The position numbers and the translations under genes are program-made. 64,000 nucleotides of DNA, taken from NCBI RefSeq assembly GCF_900115095.1, contig NZ_FOVH01000001.1, positions 893,725 to 957,724 on the forward strand, in the 5' to 3' direction. The stretch is from Actinomadura madurae (GTDB taxonomy: Bacteria > Actinomycetota > Actinomycetes > Streptosporangiales > Streptosporangiaceae). Every line of letters begins with the position of its first letter. Positions within the stretch are counted from its first letter, which is position 1. The notes below the pieces were generated by a model that ran no database searches, had not been told where the DNA came from, and was given only the letters and a program-made list of their open reading frames with translations. Below, one piece after another: positions 37,208 through 44,884 of this stretch.

Positions 37208-37612
37208 ATGGCGATCAGCGAGGTCATCGCGGCGCTCACGCTGCCGGGGGCGGAGCGGGCGGCGCGGCAGGTGCGGGGGTTCGCGCGGGACGTCCTGGGG
37301 GAGGGGCACCCCTCGCTCGGGGACGTCCAGACCTGTGTCAACGAGGCGTTCACCAACGCGGTCGAGCACACCGCGTCGGGGTGCGGCGGGCGGGTGACGG
37401 TGATGTTCTCCGCCTTCGGCGCGGACATCGTGGCGGAGGTGGTCGACGACGGGGCGCTCGGGGCGCGGCCGGTGATGCGGGACGATCCGCTCGCCGTGGA
37501 CGGGCGCGGCCTGCGGATCATCGATGCGCTGACCCTGGAGTGGAGCGTCCGGGCCGACGGGGAGCGGACGGCGGTGTGGATGCGGTTCCCCGGCCCGCCG
37601 CCCCTGCGATGA
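37208..37612 (+). CDS. HATPase anti-sigma-like (RsbW-type) protein
   Basis: A 134-residue GHKL ATPase domain without a dimerisation/His domain. VNEAFTNAVEHTASGCGGRV is the N box, VVDDGALG and GRGLRIIDAL are G1 and G2. RsbW-like serine kinases of this size bind sigma factors or anti-anti-sigma factors. GAGAGGA 7 nt before the ATG at 37208 sets the start. Such genes commonly accompany XRE-DUF397 pairs in actinomycetes, and it is divergent from one here. Confidence 0.85.
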   Translation: MAISEVIAALTLPGAERAARQVRGFARDVLGEGHPSLGDVQTCVNEAFTNAVEHTASGCGGRVTVMFSAFGADIVAEVVDDGALGARPVMRDDPLAVDGRGLRIIDALTLEWSVRADGERTAVWMRFPGPPPLR

Positions 37613-37619
37613 CGAACGA

Positions 37620-38459
37620 TCACGTGGAGGGCCGGACGGCGTCCAGGCGGCTGCGCTGGTCGTCGTCCAGCCGCAGGCTCGCCGCTGCGACGTTCTCCTC
37701 CAGATGCCTGATCGAGGAGGTCCCCGGGATGGGCAGCATGATCGGCGAACGGTCGAGCAGCCACGCGAGCGCGACCTGGGCGGGGGAGGCGCCGAGTTCG
37801 GCCGCGACGGCGGTGATCTCCCTCGTGCGCGCCGTGGCCGCCGGGAGGACGGGCCGCCAGGGCAGGAAGGCGATTCCCGCCGCCGTGCACGCGTCGAGCA
37901 CCGCTTCATGCTCGCGGTCGAGGATGTTGTAGCGGTTCTGCACGCTGGCGACGTCCACGATCCGCCGCGCCTGGGCGAGTTCGGCGACGGTGACCTCCGA
38001 CAGGCCGATGTGGCCGATTTTGCCCTCGGCACGCAGCTCGCCCAGCGTCCCCACCTGATCGGGCAGCGGCACCTCCGGGTCGACGCGGTGCAGTTGGAGG
38101 AGCTCAAGCCTGTCGACCCGAAGTCGCTGCAGGGCCTGCTCGACCTGATCTCGCAGAACTTCGGGGCGTCCGCACAGGGCCGCCTCGCGCGGCGGGGCCG
38201 GTGGGACGACGCCCACCTTCGTGGTGATGAGCACCTCGTCCGGATAGGGGTGCAGCGCCTCGACGAGGAGTTCCTCGTTGGCGCCCCACCCGTACAGATA
38301 CGCGGTGTCGATCAGCGTGACGCCCAGCTCGACGGCGCGCCGGACCACCGCGATGGAGTTCGTGCGGGCCTCGCCCGGCTCGGTCGGCAGCTGCATGGCC
38401 CCGAACCCGAGCCGCCGCACCGGCCACTCGTCCCCGATACGGATGTTCTCGGTCGACAT
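37620..38459 (-). CDS. Aldo/keto reductase
   Basis: A 279-residue NADPH-dependent oxidoreductase. The catalytic tetrad is visible: Asp and Tyr in LIDTAYLYGWGANEELL, Lys in LITTKVG and His in LLQLHRVD. IPGTSSIRHLEENVAA near the end binds NADP phosphate. It resembles the actinobacterial YajO/oxidoreductase-like group acting on aldehydes. GGGGGGAG 9 nt before the ATG at 38459 fixes the start. It converges with the HATPase gene with a 7-bp gap. Confidence 0.9.
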   Translation of the reverse strand: MSTENIRIGDEWPVRRLGFGAMQLPTEPGEARTNSIAVVRRAVELGVTLIDTAYLYGWGANEELLVEALHPYPDEVLITTKVGVVPPAPPREAALCGRPEVLRDQVEQALQRLRVDRLELLQLHRVDPEVPLPDQVGTLGELRAEGKIGHIGLSEVTVAELAQARRIVDVASVQNRYNILDREHEAVLDACTAAGIAFLPWRPVLPAATARTREITAVAAELGASPAQVALAWLLDRSPIMLPIPGTSSIRHLEENVAAASLRLDDDQRSRLDAVRPST

Positions 38460-38557
38460 GTGTTGAGTTCTCCCCCCGGCGTTCACCGTAGGCGACCGGT
38501 AGGGGGATCACCATGGTTTGAGGCTTGGTGGCCGTGGTGAGGGCCTGATCCGTCAAA

Positions 38558-38585
38558 GTTTCAACCGGCGTTTCAACGATATGAT
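38558..38585 (+). promoter_or_regulatory. Promoter with twin GTTTCAAC boxes
   Basis: GTTTCAAC occurs at 38558-38565 and 38570-38577, 12 bp apart, just before TATGAT (38580-38585), which lies 8 nt ahead of the ATG at 38594. The direct repeat around the -35 zone looks like a regulator or sigma-factor site. Confidence 0.4.
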
Positions 38586-38593
38586 CGAGGCTC

Positions 38594-39139
38594 ATGACGA
38601 TGTCCGAACCTGGGATAACGCTGACCGACGAGGATCGGCGTGCGGTCGGGCGGTGGGCCGCCGACTGCGCCGAGCGGGTGCTTCCGCTGTTCGAGGCGAG
38701 GGCGCCCGGTGACTCCCGTCCGCGCGAGGCGATCGCGGGCATCCGCGCCTACGCGCACGGGGACATGCGGAAGGGGCCGCTGCGCCCGCTCGCCTCGGCG
38801 GCGCTCGCGGCGGCGCGCGAGGCCGGCGATCCGGTCGCCACCGCCGCCGCTCGCGCCGCGGCCTACGCGGCGGCGAGCCCGTACGTCCACGACCTGGTGT
38901 CGTCGCAGCAGGTGAACCACGTGTTCGCGACCGCACTGCGGCAGGCGCAGGCCCGCGAGCTCGCGGCGGGCGGTGACCCCGGCGCGGGCGACGAGGAGAT
39001 CCGCTGGGCGGTGGAGCACGCGTCGCCGGAGGTGCGCGCCGTGGTCCGGCGCTTCCCGTCCGGCGGGCACGTCCGCACCCGGCTGGGAGCGCTCCACCGG
39101 CGGCTCGACGCGGGGCTGCGGGTCAGTCCGCCCCGGTGA
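38594..39139 (+). CDS. Orphan Imm5-type immunity protein
   Basis: A 181-residue all-helical protein matching the putative immunity protein family Imm-5: PREAIAGIRAYAHGDMRKGP, then AALAAAREAGDPVATAAARA and the repeated AAxAAA helices. In polymorphic toxin loci these neutralise the toxin next door. No toxin, Rhs or T7-secretion gene is found within the window, so it is an orphan, possibly guarding against relatives. Two ATG codons (38594, 38600) are possible. The 3' end overlaps the convergent nitronate monooxygenase by 17 bp. Confidence 0.7.
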   Translation: MTMSEPGITLTDEDRRAVGRWAADCAERVLPLFEARAPGDSRPREAIAGIRAYAHGDMRKGPLRPLASAALAAAREAGDPVATAAARAAAYAAASPYVHDLVSSQQVNHVFATALRQAQARELAAGGDPGAGDEEIRWAVEHASPEVRAVVRRFPSGGHVRTRLGALHRRLDAGLRVSPPR

Positions 39140-40256
39140 TGGCGTTGAGGCGCTCGACGGCGCCGGCGAAGTCCTCGACCATGTCGTAGACGACCTGGCG
39201 GGCGGGCTTGACGGTGTTCATGAGGCCGACGCACTGGCCGACGAAGTAGTTGGCGAGGGCCTGGGCGCCCGGGTTGCCGGACTCGGCGATCTTGGTGATC
39301 TGCCGCATGGCGCCCTCGGCGACGATCATCTGGAGCGGCATGCCGAGCGGGCCGGGGCTGGCGGGCCCCTCCCACTCGTCGGTCCAGGCGGAGCGGAGCT
39401 GGCGGGCGGGCTTGCCGGTGCGCGAGCGGGAGCGGACGGTGTCGCGGGACGTCGCGGCGAGCATCTTCTCCTTCACCGGCGGGGACGTCTCGGCCTCCTC
39501 GGTGGTGAGCCACACCGAGCCGCACCAGACGCCGGACGCGCCGAGGGCGAGCGCGGCGGCCATCTGGCGCCCGGTGGCGATGCCGCCCGCGGCGAGGACG
39601 GGCACCGGCGCGACGGTGTCGACGACCTCGGGGACGAGCACCATCGTGGAGATCTCGCCGGTGTGGCCGCCGGCCTCGCCGCCCTGCGCGACGATCAGGT
39701 CGGCGCCGGCCGTGACCTGGCGGCGGGCGTGCTCGGACGTCCCGACGAGCGCGGCGACGGGGACGCCGGCGGCCCTGGCCTTGTCGACCATGAGCGGGGG
39801 AGGGGTGCCGAGGGCGCTGGCGATGAGGCCGATCGGATGGGCGAGCGACACGTCGATCAGCTCGGTCGCGCCCTTGGCGGTGACCTGGGTGCCGCCGCGC
39901 GCGTTGGACCGCTTGGCGCTCTCGAAGTCCGGCAGCGGGACGTCGTACTTGGCGAACAGGCCGGTGAGGAAGGTCCAGTGCTCGTCCGGGATGGCGGCGA
40001 GCATGGCGTCGAGGCCGCCGCCCTCCGCCGACTTGTCGATCTTGCCGGGGACGAGGACGTCCACGCCGTAGGGGCGCCCGTGCACGTGGTCGTCGATCCA
40101 GCGCAGCTCCTCTTCGAGCCGGTCGGGGGTGTACGCGACGGCGCCGAGGACGCCGAAGCCGCCGGCGTTGGTGACGGCGGCGACGACGTCGCGGCAGTGG
40201 CTGAAGGCGAACAGCGGGAACTCGATGCCGAACCGTGCGCAGACCTCGGTGTTCAT
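39123..40256 (-). CDS. Nitronate monooxygenase-family flavoprotein
   Basis: A 377-residue FMN-binding TIM barrel. GGFGVLGAVAY (about 32-42), VAQGGEAGGHTGEIST with the catalytic His, and PVLAAGGIATGRQMAAALAL with the FMN-phosphate loop all fit the family, which oxidises nitronates or related toxic nitro compounds. The monooxygenase subgroup in actinobacteria often sits with lipid or steroid catabolism genes, and the thiolase-like/DUF35 pair directly upstream agrees with that. Confidence 0.9.
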   Translation of the reverse strand: MNTEVCARFGIEFPLFAFSHCRDVVAAVTNAGGFGVLGAVAYTPDRLEEELRWIDDHVHGRPYGVDVLVPGKIDKSAEGGGLDAMLAAIPDEHWTFLTGLFAKYDVPLPDFESAKRSNARGGTQVTAKGATELIDVSLAHPIGLIASALGTPPPLMVDKARAAGVPVAALVGTSEHARRQVTAGADLIVAQGGEAGGHTGEISTMVLVPEVVDTVAPVPVLAAGGIATGRQMAAALALGASGVWCGSVWLTTEEAETSPPVKEKMLAATSRDTVRSRSRTGKPARQLRSAWTDEWEGPASPGPLGMPLQMIVAEGAMRQITKIAESGNPGAQALANYFVGQCVGLMNTVKPARQVVYDMVEDFAGAVERLNAITGAD

Positions 40257-40290
40257 GGTCTCGACGCTAACGGGCCGAACGGCATTCGGT

Positions 40291-40662
40291 CTAGGGGCGG
40301 AACAGGACGTACGACTCGCCCTCGTCCGGGTGCTCGAACACGGCGCGCAGGGGAAGGCCCTCGCGCAGGTCGTCGCGGGAAACGCGGTCCAGGCGGGTGT
40401 GCATCCACGGGCCCTCGGCCAGCTCCACCAGCGCCAGGTAGGCGGGAGGATCCTTCGGCAGGACGGTCCAGGTCACCAGCGACGCCTCGCCGCTCGCGTC
40501 GGCCCAGGCGAGGTCCTCCTCGCCGCAGCCGGGGCAGCCGGACGCGTCCGGCGCGAACCAGCGGTCGCACGCCTCGCAGCGCCGGATGACGAGCCGGCCG
40601 GCGGCGGTGCCGTCGAAGAACGGGTCGGTCCGGCCGTCCCGGCGCAGGATGCCGATCTCCAC
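40291..40662 (-). CDS. DUF35 zinc-ribbon/OB-fold acyl-CoA-associated protein
   Basis: A 123-residue protein. The rubredoxin-like zinc ribbon CEACDRWFAPDASGCPGCG (two CxxC) is followed by an OB fold. In steroid degradation, DUF35 proteins such as ChsH2 form complexes with thiolase-like aldolases. GTG at 40662 is 8 nt after GGAG and 2 bp after the stop of the thiolase-like gene, so the two are one operon and probably one complex. Confidence 0.85.
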   Translation of the reverse strand: MEIGILRRDGRTDPFFDGTAAGRLVIRRCEACDRWFAPDASGCPGCGEEDLAWADASGEASLVTWTVLPKDPPAYLALVELAEGPWMHTRLDRVSRDDLREGLPLRAVFEHPDEGESYVLFRP

Positions 40663-40664
40663 GG

Positions 40665-41855
40665 TCAGGACTCCTTCCGGTGCGGGCTGACGATCAGCGT
40701 GGAGTGGTGGTCGAGGATCCCGCCGTTCCCGCTGACGAGGATCACGTCGTTGGACGGCGCCTGCCGCTCCCCGCCGTCGCCGCGCGCCTGGATCACGGCC
40801 TCCGACAGCGGCGTCATGCCCCACATGTAGTACGCCGACAGCTGCCCGCCGCCGGTGTTGGTCGGCAGCGACCCGCCCGGCCCGAGGGCGCCGGACGCCG
40901 CGAACGCGCCGCCCTCGCCCTTGCCGCAGAACCCGTAGTCCTCCAGCGACACCAGGACGGTGTAGGTGTAGCAGTCGTACAGCTCGCACACGTCCACGTC
41001 GGCCACCGTGACACCGGCCATCTTCATCGCCGTCGCCCCGGACGCGGCGGCGCCGGTCGTCAGGCCGAAGTCGCTCCCGCGCTCCTTGCGGTGCCCCGGA
41101 TGCCCCTGGCCCCAGCCCCACAGGTGCACGGGCGGGCGCGCCAGGTCGCGCGCCCGGTCGTCGCTCGTCACGATGACGGCGACGGCGCCGTTGGAGACGA
41201 GGCAGCAGTCCAGCAGGTGCAGCGGCTCGGAGACCCAGCGGGAGTTCTGGTGGTCCGCGAGCGTGATCGGCTCGCGCATCTGGGCGAGCGGGTTGCGGAC
41301 GGCCCATGCGCGGGTCGACACGGCGATCGCGCCGAGCTGCTCGCTGGTCGTCCCGTACCGGGCCATGTGCCGCTGCGCGGCGAGGGCGTAGTAGGAGTTG
41401 ACGCTGCGCAGCCCGAGCGCCGCCGTCATCCCGCCGAACCCGTACCATTCCGCCTTCCCGGGAGCGACCCCGGACCCCGCGGGGGCGTCCCGGTTGTAGG
41501 CCGAGCCCGACGACTGCTTCGGCTTCAGCGGCGCGTCCGCGAACACGCACGCGACCGTGGTCGCCGTCCCGTTCAGCACCGCCATGGCCGCGTACGACAC
41601 CATCGCCCCGGCCGTGGCGCCGTAGGAGTTGACCAGGGACAGCGTCCGCAGGTCGCGCAGCCCCAGCGTCTCGGCCAGCTCGATGCCGGGGGAGCCGCCC
41701 ATGCCGTGGCTGACGAGCAGCCCGTCCAGGTCGCCGAGCGCCAGCCCGGCGTCGTCGGCGGCGAGCCGCACCGCGTCGGCGGCGAGCCGCCGCGGGCTCC
41801 GCCCGTAGACCCTGCCGAGCTCGGTCATCCCGAGCCCCACGATCGAAGTGCCCAT
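40665..41855 (-). CDS. Thiolase-fold protein, Ltp2-like, no nucleophilic Cys
   Basis: A 396-residue thiolase-superfamily member. The site that holds the acylated Cys in real thiolases reads SLVNSYGATAGAM, with no Cys. The C-terminal part has CELYDCYTYTVLVSLEDYGF, GALGPGGSLPTNTGGG and SGNGGILDHHSTLI. Lack of the nucleophile and the DUF35 partner are features of Ltp2-type retro-aldolases, which split the last side-chain carbons off sterol-CoA thioesters. The exact substrate is unknown. The ATG at 41855 has GAGGAG at a good distance; a GTG at 41885 is possible. Confidence 0.8.
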   Translation of the reverse strand: MGTSIVGLGMTELGRVYGRSPRRLAADAVRLAADDAGLALGDLDGLLVSHGMGGSPGIELAETLGLRDLRTLSLVNSYGATAGAMVSYAAMAVLNGTATTVACVFADAPLKPKQSSGSAYNRDAPAGSGVAPGKAEWYGFGGMTAALGLRSVNSYYALAAQRHMARYGTTSEQLGAIAVSTRAWAVRNPLAQMREPITLADHQNSRWVSEPLHLLDCCLVSNGAVAVIVTSDDRARDLARPPVHLWGWGQGHPGHRKERGSDFGLTTGAAASGATAMKMAGVTVADVDVCELYDCYTYTVLVSLEDYGFCGKGEGGAFAASGALGPGGSLPTNTGGGQLSAYYMWGMTPLSEAVIQARGDGGERQAPSNDVILVSGNGGILDHHSTLIVSPHRKES

Positions 41856-41925
41856 CGCCTCGCTCTCCTCGTCCGTAAGCGCCACGGTACAGAATCGCGT
41901 TCGGTGAACGGGCCGACGGGGGCGA

Positions 41926-42283
41926 TCAGCCGTCCGGACGGGCCCGGAACGCGCTCCGGTACGCCAGCGGGGACGCGCCGACCCGGCGGGCGAAATGGGC
42001 GCGCAGCGTCACCGGCGACCCGAACCCGGCCTCGGCCGCGACCCGCTCGACCGGCAGGTCCGTGCTCTCCAGGAGATGCTGCGCCCGGTGGACGCGGGCC
42101 CGCGCCAGCCACCGCCGCGGCGTCGTCCCCGCCTGGTCGCGGAACCGCCGCGTCAGCGTCCGGACGCTGACCGACGCGTGCCGCGCGATGTCGTCCAGCG
42201 TCAGCGGGCGGTGCAGGTTCGCCTCCAGCCAGGCCAGGACGGGCTGCAGCGCCGCGTCCCCGTCCGGCGGATCCTCATGGCGG
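41926..42283 (-). pseudogene. C-terminal remnant of a GlxA/AraC-type regulator
   Basis: About 119 codons encode an intact AraC-type double helix-turn-helix (LTLDDIARHASVSVRTLTRR, VERVAAEAGFGSPVTLRAHF) and nothing else. The DJ-1/PfpI-like half that such regulators need is found in pieces on the other side of the TnpB element. The element end (GTCAA on this strand) fuses directly to the reading frame. A short DNA-binding protein could still be made. Confidence 0.7.
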
Positions 42284-42450
42284 TTGACGTCCTCCCCCGC
42301 CTGGAGGCGGGGGATTCCCACCCATCCCCTACGCGGGCAGGAGAGCCGGTGGAGGTTCGCGGTTCACCGGCCGGGCTGCCGCCCCGCCTCCCTGCGCGGC
42401 CACCGTGCGCCCCACGGCGGTGTCTCGGATGTTGCGTGCGGCGTTGACGT
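42284..42450 (-). ncRNA. Probable omega RNA of TnpB
   Basis: By analogy with characterised TnpB elements, the guide RNA spans the 3' part of tnpB and the right end, and its guide is the flanking DNA. Here the guide would be CCGCCATGAGGATCCGCCGG (minus strand, 42283-42264), which is araC-pseudogene sequence. The 5' limit is an estimate. Confidence 0.4.
42293..42314 (-). repeat. Right-end hairpin of the TnpB element
   Basis: TCCCCCGCC (42293-42301) and GGCGGGGGA (42306-42314) form a perfect 9-bp stem with a 4-nt loop, the conserved terminal structure of this element type. Confidence 0.8.
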
Positions 42451-43573
42451 CGGCGTTGTCCTGGTGCCCGCAGGCCACGCACCGGAACATCGCTTGGCTC
42501 TCGCGGTTGTCCCGGGCACGGTGCCCGCAGGCGTTGCAGGTCTGCGACGTGTACGCAGGGTCGACCCGGACCAGGCGGCCGGGTGCCTTGTGTTCCAGCC
42601 GGGTGACGAGCCGACCCCACCCGTTGGCCAGGATGCTCCGGTTGAGCCCTGCTTTGGCGCGGACGTTGGTGCCAGGTACGTCGTTGGTGCCCTTGGCCGA
42701 GCGGGTCATGGCGCGCACGCTCAGGTCCTCGACGGCGATCACCTCGAAGCGGCGCGCCAGATCCGTCGAGGTCTTCTCCACCCAATCCTTACGGCGGTCG
42801 GCCTCACGCGCTTTGAGCCGCGCGATGGCGGCCTTGACGCGGGCACGCCGGTTCGACCCTGGTTTCGCGCGGGCCAGACGGCGCAGCAGCCGGTTCAGCC
42901 GCTCGGCCTCACCCGGCGTCAACCCCGGCACGGTGGAGGTCTCGCCGGTGGACAGCGCGGCGGACACCGCCACGCCGCGGTCGACGCCGACCGCCTCACC
43001 GTTACCGGGCGCGGGAACCGGGGCGGGCACGTGCGCGAAGGCGACATGCCACCGTCCGGCGCGGTCGCGGGTCACCCGGAACGACTTCACCCCCGGCGGG
43101 ACGGGCCGGGACCAGCGGAACCGCACCCACCCCACCTTCGGCACCCGCACCTCACCGGTGCGGCGCGACAACCGCCGCACATCCCAGGCCCGGCCGCGGG
43201 CCCCGACGATCCGGAACCCCTCATGCACACCGGCCTTACGCCAGGTCGGGCGCCGGTGCGTGCCCGCGAAGAAGTTCGCCATCGCCTGCGCGAAGTCCTT
43301 GAGCGCCTGCTGCTGCACCGTCTGCGACCCGGCCGCCAACCACGGGTTCGCGGCGCGGGCCTCGGTCAACTGGCGGGCTTGGGCAACATACCCCGGCGCC
43401 GGGCCCCGGCGCGGCGTCCACCATGCCTGCTGCTCCACGGCCAGATTCCACACGAAGCGGGCATGCCCGCAATGCTCCAGCAACCCCGCCTCCTGGGCAG
43501 GGGATGGGCACAGCCGGAACTGGGACACGCCCCACAACATACCGATCGCCACCGACAAACCACGGAGAGCCAT
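42329..43573 (-). CDS. tnpB: TnpB RNA-guided nuclease
   Basis: A 414-residue TnpB. The RuvC-like catalytic triad is complete: Asp198 (GVDRGVAVS), Glu282 (AVEDLSV) and Asp375 (DNADVNAARNI). The zinc finger is complete too: Cys346/Cys349 (TCNACG) and Cys365/Cys368 (FRCVACG). It should be an active RNA-guided DNA nuclease that protects the element by cutting empty sites; TnpA for transposition would have to come from elsewhere. The start is uncertain: ATG 43573 reads into possible host sequence and ATG 43540 (MLWGVSQFRL) resembles usual starts. Confidence 0.9.
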   Translation of the reverse strand: MALRGLSVAIGMLWGVSQFRLCPSPAQEAGLLEHCGHARFVWNLAVEQQAWWTPRRGPAPGYVAQARQLTEARAANPWLAAGSQTVQQQALKDFAQAMANFFAGTHRRPTWRKAGVHEGFRIVGARGRAWDVRRLSRRTGEVRVPKVGWVRFRWSRPVPPGVKSFRVTRDRAGRWHVAFAHVPAPVPAPGNGEAVGVDRGVAVSAALSTGETSTVPGLTPGEAERLNRLLRRLARAKPGSNRRARVKAAIARLKAREADRRKDWVEKTSTDLARRFEVIAVEDLSVRAMTRSAKGTNDVPGTNVRAKAGLNRSILANGWGRLVTRLEHKAPGRLVRVDPAYTSQTCNACGHRARDNRESQAMFRCVACGHQDNADVNAARNIRDTAVGRTVAAQGGGAAARPVNREPPPALLPA

Positions 43574-43730
43574 CGTGCGGCTGTGGTCGCGGCGGACAAA
43601 TGTGCAGGCACAGGTCTACGCCCACGGCCACACCGGCGGAGCTGAGGACTTGACCCCGTCGGCGTAGAGCACCCGCCGGGTCGACCTCGATGCCCGGGAA
43701 CCGCCTGGCCGGCGCCCCGGCGTACTGCCA
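43574..43730 (-). pseudogene. N-terminal remnant of the same GlxA/AraC-type regulator, frameshifted
   Basis: Minus-strand pieces in different frames spell the end of a DJ-1/PfpI-like domain: WQYAGAPARRFPGIEVDP, then VLYADG in one frame, VLSSAGVAVGVDLCLH in a second and VRRDHS in a third. This order is that of GlxA-type regulators just before the DNA-binding domain. At least two single-base frameshifts are needed to join them, so the gene was decaying apart from the insertion. Further upstream the resemblance fades. Confidence 0.6.
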
Positions 43731-43864
43731 GAGCGGACCCGGGTCGTCTAGGAGGCGATCGCCCTGCACACCTCCCGCGGCGTCGCTCACCGGTTGCGGC
43801 CCGAGATCGTGTGGGGCGGGCCCGGTCGGAAGCAGCGCGGTCCAAGCGGGCCCCCTCAATGAGG

Positions 43865-43902
43865 GTCGCCCGCGTCCCCGGGGCGACGGGGGCGCGGGCG
43901 AC
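43865..43902 (-). terminator. Terminator of the ehuBCDA transcript
   Basis: GTCGCCCGCG (43865-43874) and CGCGGGCGAC (43893-43902) form a 10-bp stem, starting 17 bp beyond the ehuA stop codon. No T-run follows, as is usual in this GC range. Confidence 0.6.
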
Positions 43903-43918
43903 GCGGGTTCGGGCTCCT

Positions 43919-44884
43919 TCAGGACGCGAGGACCGCCTGCAGGAAGTCCCGGGTGCGCTGCTCGGACGGTTCGCCGAAGATCTGGTCCGGCGGCCCCTCC
44001 TCGACGATCTGGCCCTGGTCGAACATCAGGACCCGGTTCGAGATGTCCTTCGCGAAGGTCATCTCGTGGGTGACGCACAGCATCGTCAGGTCGCTCTGCC
44101 GGGCGATGTCGCGCAGCAGGTCCTGGACGCCGACGACGAGCTCGGGGTCCAGGGCCGAGGTGACCTCGTCCAGCAGCAGGACGCGCGGCTGCATGGCGAG
44201 CGCCCGCGCGATCGCCACCCGCTGCTGCTGCCCGCCGGACAGCTGCGTCGGGTGCGCGTTCTCCTTGTCCGACAGGCCGACCATGTCGAGCAGGCCCTTG
44301 GCGCGCTCGACCGCCTCGTCCTTGGACACCCCCAGCACGCGCACCGGCCCCTCCGTGAGGTTGCGCAGCACGTTCATGTTGGGGAACAGGTTGAACTGCT
44401 GGAACACCATGCCGACCTGCTTGCGCATCTCGTGCAGGTGCTTCTGGCCCGCCGGGACGCGCTTGCCGCCCCGCTCCTCGTGCCACAGCGTGTCGTCGCC
44501 GATCCAGATGAGGCCCTCGTCGAGGGCCTCCAGGGTCATCAGCAGCCGCAGGATGGTGGTCTTGCCCGACCCGCTCGGCCCGATGAGGGTCACGCGCTCG
44601 CCGGGCTCCACGGTGAAGTCCAGCTCGCGGAGCACCACGTTCGAGCCGAACCGCTTGATGACCTTCTCGAAGCGGATGCCTGGCGCCTCGCCGTGCGGCA
44701 GCTCCACGGGCGCCTCGTCCTTCGTGACGCCCGCCTCCTCGCCGCCGCCCTTCTCTGTGCCGCCCTTTTCGAGGCCGCCCTTCTCGGTGGACACGCCCCG
44801 CCCCGCGGCGGCGTCCTTCTTCTCGGCGCCGCCGTCGGAGTCGTTCGGCGAGGGCGCGTCCGGTGTCGTGTCAGTTGGTGGCAT
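43919..44884 (-). CDS. ehuA: Ectoine/hydroxyectoine ABC transporter ATPase
   Basis: A 321-residue ABC ATPase of the polar amino acid type. Walker A GPSGSGKT, the Q loop MVFQQFNLFP, signature LSGGQQQR, and Walker B VLLLDEVTSALDPE are complete. It powers uptake of ectoine with EhuC and EhuD. The N terminus carries an extra 65 or so residues of low complexity with the repeat EKGG (EKGGLEKGGTEKGG), beyond the usual 250-residue length. It overlaps ehuD by 14 bp and is the last gene of the unit. Confidence 0.9.
   Translation of the reverse strand: MPPTDTTPDAPSPNDSDGGAEKKDAAAGRGVSTEKGGLEKGGTEKGGGEEAGVTKDEAPVELPHGEAPGIRFEKVIKRFGSNVVLRELDFTVEPGERVTLIGPSGSGKTTILRLLMTLEALDEGLIWIGDDTLWHEERGGKRVPAGQKHLHEMRKQVGMVFQQFNLFPNMNVLRNLTEGPVRVLGVSKDEAVERAKGLLDMVGLSDKENAHPTQLSGGQQQRVAIARALAMQPRVLLLDEVTSALDPELVVGVQDLLRDIARQSDLTMLCVTHEMTFAKDISNRVLMFDQGQIVEEGPPDQIFGEPSEQRTRDFLQAVLAS

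Larger units (their letters stand above)
42284..43573 (-). mobile_element. IS605-family TnpB-only element (IS1341 type)
   Basis: It carries a full tnpB and the characteristic right end: a 9-bp stem hairpin followed on the minus strand by GGACGTCAA, ending at 42284. No tnpA is present. The left end lies near 43573; its exact base is not visible because these elements make no target duplication. It interrupts the araC-type pseudogene. Confidence 0.75.

Noticed and set aside
43574..43918. A second transposase or a passenger gene upstream of tnpB
   Set aside because: Minus-strand pieces read as a decayed GlxA-type regulator; no TnpA-like His-hydrophobic-His motif is present.
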